From Penicillium oxalicum (Eukaryota; Ascomycota; Eurotiomycetes; Eurotiales; Aspergillaceae): 64,000 nt of DNA. Where the stretch lies: positions 3,348,001 through 3,412,000 of the forward strand of contig NC_064650.1 in assembly GCF_001723175.1 (NCBI RefSeq). Direction: 5' to 3'. The first letter of the stretch is position 1. Each line of letters opens with the position of its first letter. Of the stretch, positions 57,945 to 64,000 are shown one piece after another. The notes beneath the pieces were generated by a model, which had not been told where the DNA came from, did no database searches, and worked only from the letters and a program-made list of their open reading frames with translations. The position numbers and the translations under genes were made by a program.

Positions 57945-60495
57945 CTACCGGGGCTGAAAGGTACAGTCAACACTGTCATACACGTCCCCAATGAAGCTCT
58001 CGTAATTGAGCCATGCATTGTTGTCTGCTTGGGGCTGTACTCCTGGATTTCCCATGAAGTCCAAGTGGTCCCAGACACTTGGCCATGGTTCAAGTGTAAA
58101 CGCAGGTGTAGCCATGGGGACGGGGTTATCAAATCGCTGACCAGCAGCAAAAACACCCGGCCCCTGCTGGTCAATTCCATAAAGCCCCGATGAATCTGCG
58201 GCCATCGTCGATTGAAGACCGTAGTGGCTGCTGACGGGAGCAAGGGGCGATGAAGCCATGTTCTTTGCAGGATGCTGGGGAGGTGAAATCTGGTGGTTTG
58301 GGGCAGTGGCAGAGTCACTGCCGAGCAGCCGCTTTCGGTGGGTTCGTGCCTGATTCATCAATTTCTGGAGCGGTTTCCACAGCATTCCATGCTGCGAGTC
58401 TGCAATCACAAAACTCGAATGATGGTAGACTTGCTCAATCGGAGGCCAATGTTTTGCAATGGTTGCTGGATCCTGGCAAACACAAATCTCTGCGAGCGCG
58501 ACGGCCAGGCCGTGCCATGGAACCCAGAGAGACCCAAACCAGGTCCATGGCTGCATCGCAGGATCACTGGCTATTTCCATCACTTTTTGCAGATTGTCAG
58601 CCGCCAGGCTGAGCAGCATGTCCCCCTCAACAGGCGGAGGTATCCAGTTTCTGTTTCGCTGGATCGGTCGAACGCAGCCCATTTGCAGCCATCCGAAGAG
58701 AGTGTGAGTGACACGGGAAACGTAGAGGTGGTATGCTGATTGGTCCCGGTTGCATTGCACTAGACGTGCATTCGCTGTCTTTCTGAAGTTCGCGAGGACT
58801 TCCTGTCGCTTCTGTGACGACCGCACTGTCGGCTCAATGAAGTCAGTGAATCCAATCGACCGAGCGACTGACTGGGCAGCCGCAATGATCAAAGTCTGGG
58901 TCATATCCGTGAACACGCTCTCAGGGTGCTCCTGAAAGGGTGCATCCATGCCGTGCCAGATATCTTCATCGTTAATGTTCGCGGGGAGAACATAGTCCAG
59001 CCAGGCCGATTGCATCATCGGCTCGGAGGCTCGGTCCAGCGAGGCGGCCAAGTCGAGCACGCCAATCGCTTGCCATGTACGCCGCCGAAGCTCTTGCTCG
59101 AACGGGCTGACATGAAAGGGAGGTACCGGCATGTGAAGACAGAGCGCTTGGCCCACACGGAGGGCCATGGAGCTCATTGTCCACACTCTTCGGCTTTGAT
59201 CTTGGCATCGAGCCGCCAGCTATTCACCCAGTCAGTTTCCACATATGGTACACCGGTACAGGCACAGCCACGCAACGGCGATCAGCTTCTCGACCGAGAG
59301 TCATCGAGAGTGGGCAATCACTCACCAATGAAAGTACATAAGCCTGGAGTACTGTCAATTCGTTGGTGGTCACAAAATCCGACTTGACCAATGCAGCTTC
59401 TGTCTCCCTTTGTAATTCGGCTGTGACAGGCTTCTTGTCCATACCAAACAGCAGTTGGCACTGGCTATTGTCGATGGTGCAAACGGCTGCATAGAACACG
59501 GCCCAGGCTAAGGTCATGGGGGCTTGGTGATCCTGTTCATAGTCGAGGTAAGGCTGTTCGTCGCAAAGAAAGGCCCGCAGTGAAGGCCGATGCAGAATTT
59601 TAAACACAGGATCCACGTTACTCAGGTAGATCTCGCACAGCTGCCGCCGTATGTGGTGAGGAATTTGAAATCCTCTCTGCGACTGCGGTGAGCTGGTCAT
59701 ACTCTCAGAGGTCTCGGAGCCCACCAACGAAGCTCCGAAGCCAGGTTGGCTCCTGACTTCCTCCTCCTCTGCTTGTTCATACTCCAAGCGATCATCTAGG
59801 ACATGGCGCAATTCTTGAGTCTGCATTCACCGTCAACCAGGGATTCCACGGACGCACTCTGAACGAGTCCTAGAAGTGAAAAGTCCGTTAGATCTTACCT
59901 GCTGCATGATGTCCTCCCAAAATGAGCTCGCGATGTATGTCGTAGAAGGCCGTGGCCGATGTGGCAAGATTATCGTGTGGGACTGAGCATTCTGATCTCG
60001 CCAACTTTCGACCTCTTGCATCTTCGTTTCAAACTGGTCTCGGTCCTCGGGCTGACTTGCGGCGGCGCTTGGCCGCGATGATGGCTGCTCGTGGTTTGCA
60101 GCCTCTCCATTGCGCTCTGTTGCTACCTGCTTCAAAAGCTTTTCGAGCTTGGCAACCCGCTCCGCCAGCTCCTTATCTGAGCCTTGTGCTCGCTCGGGAG
60201 CCTTGCGAGTACGACCTCGCGGGAGACGGGCACGCTCCACCGGGACACAGACGAATCCCAAGCGCACGCAGCTGGTGCAAGGACTCAGCTTGTCGCATTT
60301 GACTTTACGCTGACGACAGGCCTCACAGCTGAGACGCACCTTTGGGGCAGATGAGCGCGACGATGCGGCCGTCCTTGTCGCCGCAGCTGCCGCAGCTGGC
60401 GCAGCCGGGTCAGACTGGACTGTGGGGTCGGTCCGGTCCGACATTCTTTGACCCTCGACCGCGGCCTGTGGAGTAGGGATGTAATTACAGCTCAT
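57945..60495 (-). CDS. Zn2Cys6 transcription factor with fungal-specific regulatory domain
   Basis: Three exons, 60495-59899, 59820-59326 and 59219-57945, give 788 residues; introns are 78 and 106 nt, both in phase 0. The zinc cluster is [11 protein letters not shown] plus [16 protein letters not shown], with cysteines at 57, 60, 67, 73, 76 and 83, followed by a basic linker and a short coiled coil ([17 protein letters not shown]). A middle homology region starts near [20 protein letters not shown], and the [20 protein letters not shown] block after the second intron is the usual signature of the fungal_trans domain. An Ala-rich run precedes the zinc cluster. The start may be M1 (60495) or M18 (60444). 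It is a nuclear DNA-binding regulator expected to bind CGG half-sites; its target pathway cannot be told from the sequence. Confidence 0.87.
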
Positions 60496-61107
60496 ATATC
60501 AATTGCGCATGACTTGAGGCCCCGTATTTCATGAAGCATATGTGGCTGGAGTATACGGTTCTTTGACAAGGTGTGTGCGCAGATGTGGGGAGAGGAGGAG
60601 GCGACCCGCAAGGTCACGGCTCATGATCCCGCAGCGGCACCGTTCCGTTTGAAGGTCGCAGCCTCGTGGAGGTGGAATCCTCCATCTTGGCAAGGACTCT
60701 CCTGATGCTCTGTCGATTCAACGGCCGATAGGCTAGAATTTAAGCTAGTTTTCTGCTGAGCCTCTTTGTGAAGTCGCCAACGGTATCATTCTACGCTGCT
60801 ATGACATCAAACATGTCCCACACGAAGTGGCTACGTTTTCAAAGATCATGCCTACTGGTATCGTGAAGATGGACGCATGCTGACCATTCTGCTAAAGGTG
60901 GGCACCATCCGGCCGACAAATCATGAACACCGACTCTGGAAAATACAGTCTTAAAAAAGATCCACTCTATGAGCAATTTGAATCAATATTACAGCGATAA
61001 AAAGAGACCAGCCTCTACCATTTCATATGACATGGAACGTGATGAATTATTAAATTGACAAGACGGAAGCATGACCGATGGAGGGACGGTGACGCATTGG
61101 ATGAGGA
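60496..61107. other. Promoter of the Zn2Cys6 gene and 3' flank of the RRM gene
   Basis: No gene is recognised. Confidence 0.5.
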
Positions 61108-62164
61108 TCAGCCCAAAATCTTGAGGCCTCCCTTGGTTTTCCCAGACTTCTTCACGCCGTCTTGCTTCACCTTGGCTCCCGATCCTCGTGCGACGCCAGC
61201 ACCACCAGAACCACCACCGTGATTCTTTCGCTGGTTCTTGTTCACCGAAACCGGTTTGACCTCTGTATTGGCACGGCGCAGCAGGATGGGGTGAGATCCA
61301 ATGTATTTGCCCTGCATCTCACGCGCTGCCTTGAAGTAATCATCTCCATCGCTGAAGCTGATGAAGCCATAGCCCTTGCTTTTCTGCGTTCGTTTCTCAC
61401 GAATGACACGGGCTTTTTGGACGGATGAGTAGCGGGCAAATGCCTTCAGCAACGAATCGTCAGTCACCTCGCCAGCGAGATTACCAACAAACAGCCGGAA
61501 GTGGGCTGGGTCCCATTCCAACAAGGTTGGGTCGGTCCACTGCTGGCCACCCCCCGACCGGGTGACAGTGACCTGCGGTTCTGCCTGTGGTGTGGGTATC
61601 GGGATTGGGGTGCTGGCAACAGACGGAGTGCCGGCATTTGGACCCTGCGGCTTGGCCGCTTCATCGGCAGGGTTGACATATGCCGCTTTGCCATTGCGCA
61701 ATCTGAGCTTCGGTCTCCGCGTCTATCCCAGACGATTGGCTTTGCCGGGTACCATGAGCGCCATGGGGCGGGGGTTGATTGTGATTGGGCGTGGGTCCAA
61801 AGGGATTCTGAATCTGCGGCACGCTGGGGGCATAGTACTGAGGCCCGCTTTGGTAGGATTGAGGTTGCGACTGATACGTCTGAGGCGCCTGGTAGGTCTG
61901 TACGTGTGGCTGGGGTGGCTGATAGTAAGCACCGTAGCCGGTTGCAGGGGACGCGTAGGGAGCAGTCGAGACAGGCGGCGTTGCGACGGCCGGGCTTTGA
62001 GTGCGATATGGCTGTGTCTGCGACTGGGTAGAAGCTACGGCGCGTGGCTGAAAGGCCGTGAATGCGCTGTAGCCTGCTGGTTTAGAACCATTGCTAGAAG
62101 GTGGAGGACGGGGTGGAAGTGAGGCGGGTGTCTGGTTGAGACCTGGAGGTGGCGGATAGGACAT
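61108..62164 (-). CDS. RBM42-like RRM protein, with an apparent one-base frameshift
   Basis: The N-terminal part (from ATG at 62164, MSYPPPPGLNQTPASLPPRP) is a Pro/Gln/Tyr-rich low-complexity region. The C-terminal part has one RRM with RNP2 LFVGNL and RNP1 KGYGFISF, and ends in a Gly/Lys-rich tail finishing GKTKGGLKILG. This is the layout of the RBM42 group, RNA-binding proteins linked to spliceosome and hnRNP complexes. The two parts lie in different frames. The first frame reads coherently to about residue 160 (EAQIAQWQS) and meets a stop at 61661; the second frame becomes coherent at AYVNPADEA. The overlap is far too small for an intron. One extra G at about 61683-61684 explains it. If joined, the protein would be about 351 residues. 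Sequencing error or a real mutation are both possible. Confidence 0.75.
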
Positions 62165-64000
62165 GATGAATGAGTCGTCCCCAAGTGGAAGTTGAGCTAG
62201 TGTGCAGTGCAGTAGCTGCAACGTACCTTAGCTTCGAGCCTGCGAGGAAAGACACCGATGGAATCACTAGTCGGTCTCTCTGTTCTCACTAGGTGTGGTC
62301 GCGGAAAGACAAGAGCAAGTCGTAGTATCGATGATCAGAAAGCTTCAATGAAGATGTTCAGTGTAGAATCTTCGGGAGTTCTTCTACGGCAGAATAAGGT
62401 TATGTTCTGACCGCCTTTGGAAAGAGCCTATGAGAATACACTTTGTCAAGCCAATTCTTGCTGCAAGCCAACACAGCCACAGTTGCTCAGAGTATTCGAT
62501 TCGAGGACCTGCATCATTGTTTTGTTGTGCTGAATCTCCTCAAAATAGGGAAAATCTCATCCTTCACAATGAAAATCTCCTATGCCGTGATGGTCGACGA
62601 TTTTCCAGCTTTGGAAAGCTCCCAGTTGTTTGCGAACTTGAATTTCAATGTGGGAACTGGTCCTCCAGTTTCGTGCAAAATACATATCTACAGTCCTGAA
62701 TGATCGACGCCAGTGGCATTGTTAGTCAAGGCATGGCCTATAATTTGGAACCGAGTATCTTATGTCTATATCCACAGTCTCCTAGCAAGGCTCCCTTCGG
62801 AGTGACCCATTTAATGTGACCGCCCGGAAGGTGATCACGGATTGGATCTGGACACAGCCGATGGAATTCGAGAATCTGAGATATATTTCCATTGACGCCC
62901 ACGCTGGCACGCATTGATGGGGAGTCCTATCGAAGCCCCCACCTAGGACTCCGCCTATTCACCCGATGCCTACTGATGCCTAGTATAAACTGTAAAAACA
63001 TTGATTCGCAGGTCCTTAGGTTGAGACCTGTTGATTGTCCCTTAGTCGAGCCCTAGTGGAGGTTCCAGGTACAATCTACGCCGGGGACGTGTATATCTCC
63101 AAGTCCTGAACCGTTTGACGGATGTAACTCCTCGCCAGGAAGTGACTCCGCTCACTTAATGTCGACCCCCACGGACTGGATCAGTGAAACTTATTTCATG
63201 TCCCGCTGGAAGTTGATCACCGCGACGCCGAGATCCATGGATAGACTTTGTTCAGCAATTGGCGTGTCGCACGCTTTCCTGTGATCTGCCACCAAAGCCC
63301 CTTTGAGACCCAGGGAAAATTGATCATCCATCGTCGGCGAATGGCGCTCTACCATCGGTAATAGCCTGTATCCCTCTGATTTGATTGCAGTGACCATCAA
63401 TCGTCCTCGGTACACCCCAGCTATGAGATCTTTCGCCCTCGATCGTCCGAGGGTGTTCTTCCCGACGGCTAATATCGTGAACAATATTCCGGTGCGACAC
63501 TGTAGCCGTCTCGCACGCCAACGTCGGATGTGGACTGGAAATTGAACCCCCACTCTAGTCCGCATTTGGCGTAGTGTGCCCGAAGCCGGTTGTTGGTGGG
63601 CGGTCGGCAGCGTCTGGAAGTTTTCCCGTGGATTTCATCGCCAGAACAGTTCACCGATGCGCGGATGAATAATCAGTGGGCGTTGCATGCCCAGTCTGGG
63701 AAGTCACCCTGGATCTCAGAGTAGAATCGGTATGAAAGGGCCAGGCCGTCAGACGGGGGTGGTGGACGACTGAGCAAACAACCCTGCTGGATGCAATTGA
63801 TCGTGGTCCCCGACTGGAGAGTTGAGGCCATGACCAATCTCTAATTCAGGCTGAGCTAATCTCTGACTCAAGAGAGCTTGACTCGGGAGCACCGCGCATC
63901 TACATCTATACCGTTGAGAGGCTCATTGGTATTGTCTTTTTCACTCTCCTTTCCGGCGTGGTTGAGGACCAATCAAGGCCGCAGCGCGTGCGGGCGGAAG
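62165..64000. other. Right-hand end; no gene recognised
   Basis: It starts with the upstream region of the RRM gene. Between 63310 and 63460 a short motif around ATCGTCNNCGG recurs three times in loose form. The open frame at 63191-63565 (-) has no recognisable domain. The last 40 bp are GC-rich and could be the edge of another promoter. Confidence 0.4.

Overview
The window is nuclear DNA from a filamentous ascomycete, most likely Eurotiales (Aspergillus/Penicillium-like). The evidence is short GT-AG introns (mostly 55-170 nt) with CTAAC/CTGAC-like branch points, pyrimidine-rich leaders, two Zn2Cys6 regulators, a copper-fist regulator, and a gluconeogenic PEPCK with its fungal N-terminal extension. 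No rRNA, tRNA, CRISPR array or intact transposon was found. I assembled exon structures by hand from splice signals and frame. Family names come from motif recognition, not from a search.

Layout. 1.7-3.5 kb (+): UNC93-like membrane protein. 5.6-6.7 kb (-): mitochondrial 2-oxoglutarate/malate-type carrier. 11.0-13.5 kb (-): ATP-dependent PEP carboxykinase (acuF type), with a 441-nt intron and a CCG-N7-CCG site upstream. 13.5-20.3 kb: gene-poor, with a diverged pair of gene relics. 20.3-20.9 kb (-): conserved 152-aa protein of unknown role. 22.2-22.4 kb (+): two-exon, 30-residue cysteine-rich microprotein. 23.0-24.0 kb (-): Pex11. 25.1-27.0 kb (-): Git1-like glycerophosphodiester/phosphate permease. 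29.5-31.2 kb (+): 26S proteasome subunit Rpn7. 32.5-34.6 kb (+): alanine aminotransferase, apparently with alternative mitochondrial and cytosolic starts. 34.6-38.8 kb: empty. 38.8-40.5 kb (-): copper-fist regulator of the AceA type. 40.5-45.9 kb: empty except for a recurring TACTGTA/TACAGTA motif. 45.9-48.5 kb (+): Rgt1-like Zn2Cys6 regulator. 49.0-50.6 kb (-): probable Rec114 meiotic recombination protein. 52.0-54.4 kb (+): Rsc9-like chromatin-remodelling subunit. 55.0-55.5 kb (-): ACT_3-domain protein. 56.1-57.3 kb (-): unknown polytopic membrane protein. 57.9-60.5 kb (-): second Zn2Cys6 regulator. 61.1-62.2 kb (-): RBM42-like RRM protein broken by an apparent one-base frameshift. 62.2-64 kb: no gene recognised.

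How the genes relate. Most are unrelated housekeeping genes. Several of the first dozen fit growth on gluconeogenic carbon: the organic-acid carrier, PEPCK, Pex11 and alanine aminotransferase. The PEPCK upstream region carries a match to the AcuK/AcuM consensus, and the pex11 upstream region carries a FarA/FarB-type CCTCGG hexamer. I see no biosynthetic gene cluster and no defence or mobile system. The most interesting items are the 30-aa microprotein, the dual-start alanine aminotransferase, the frameshifted RRM gene and the decayed repeat pair in the 13.5-20.3 kb desert.
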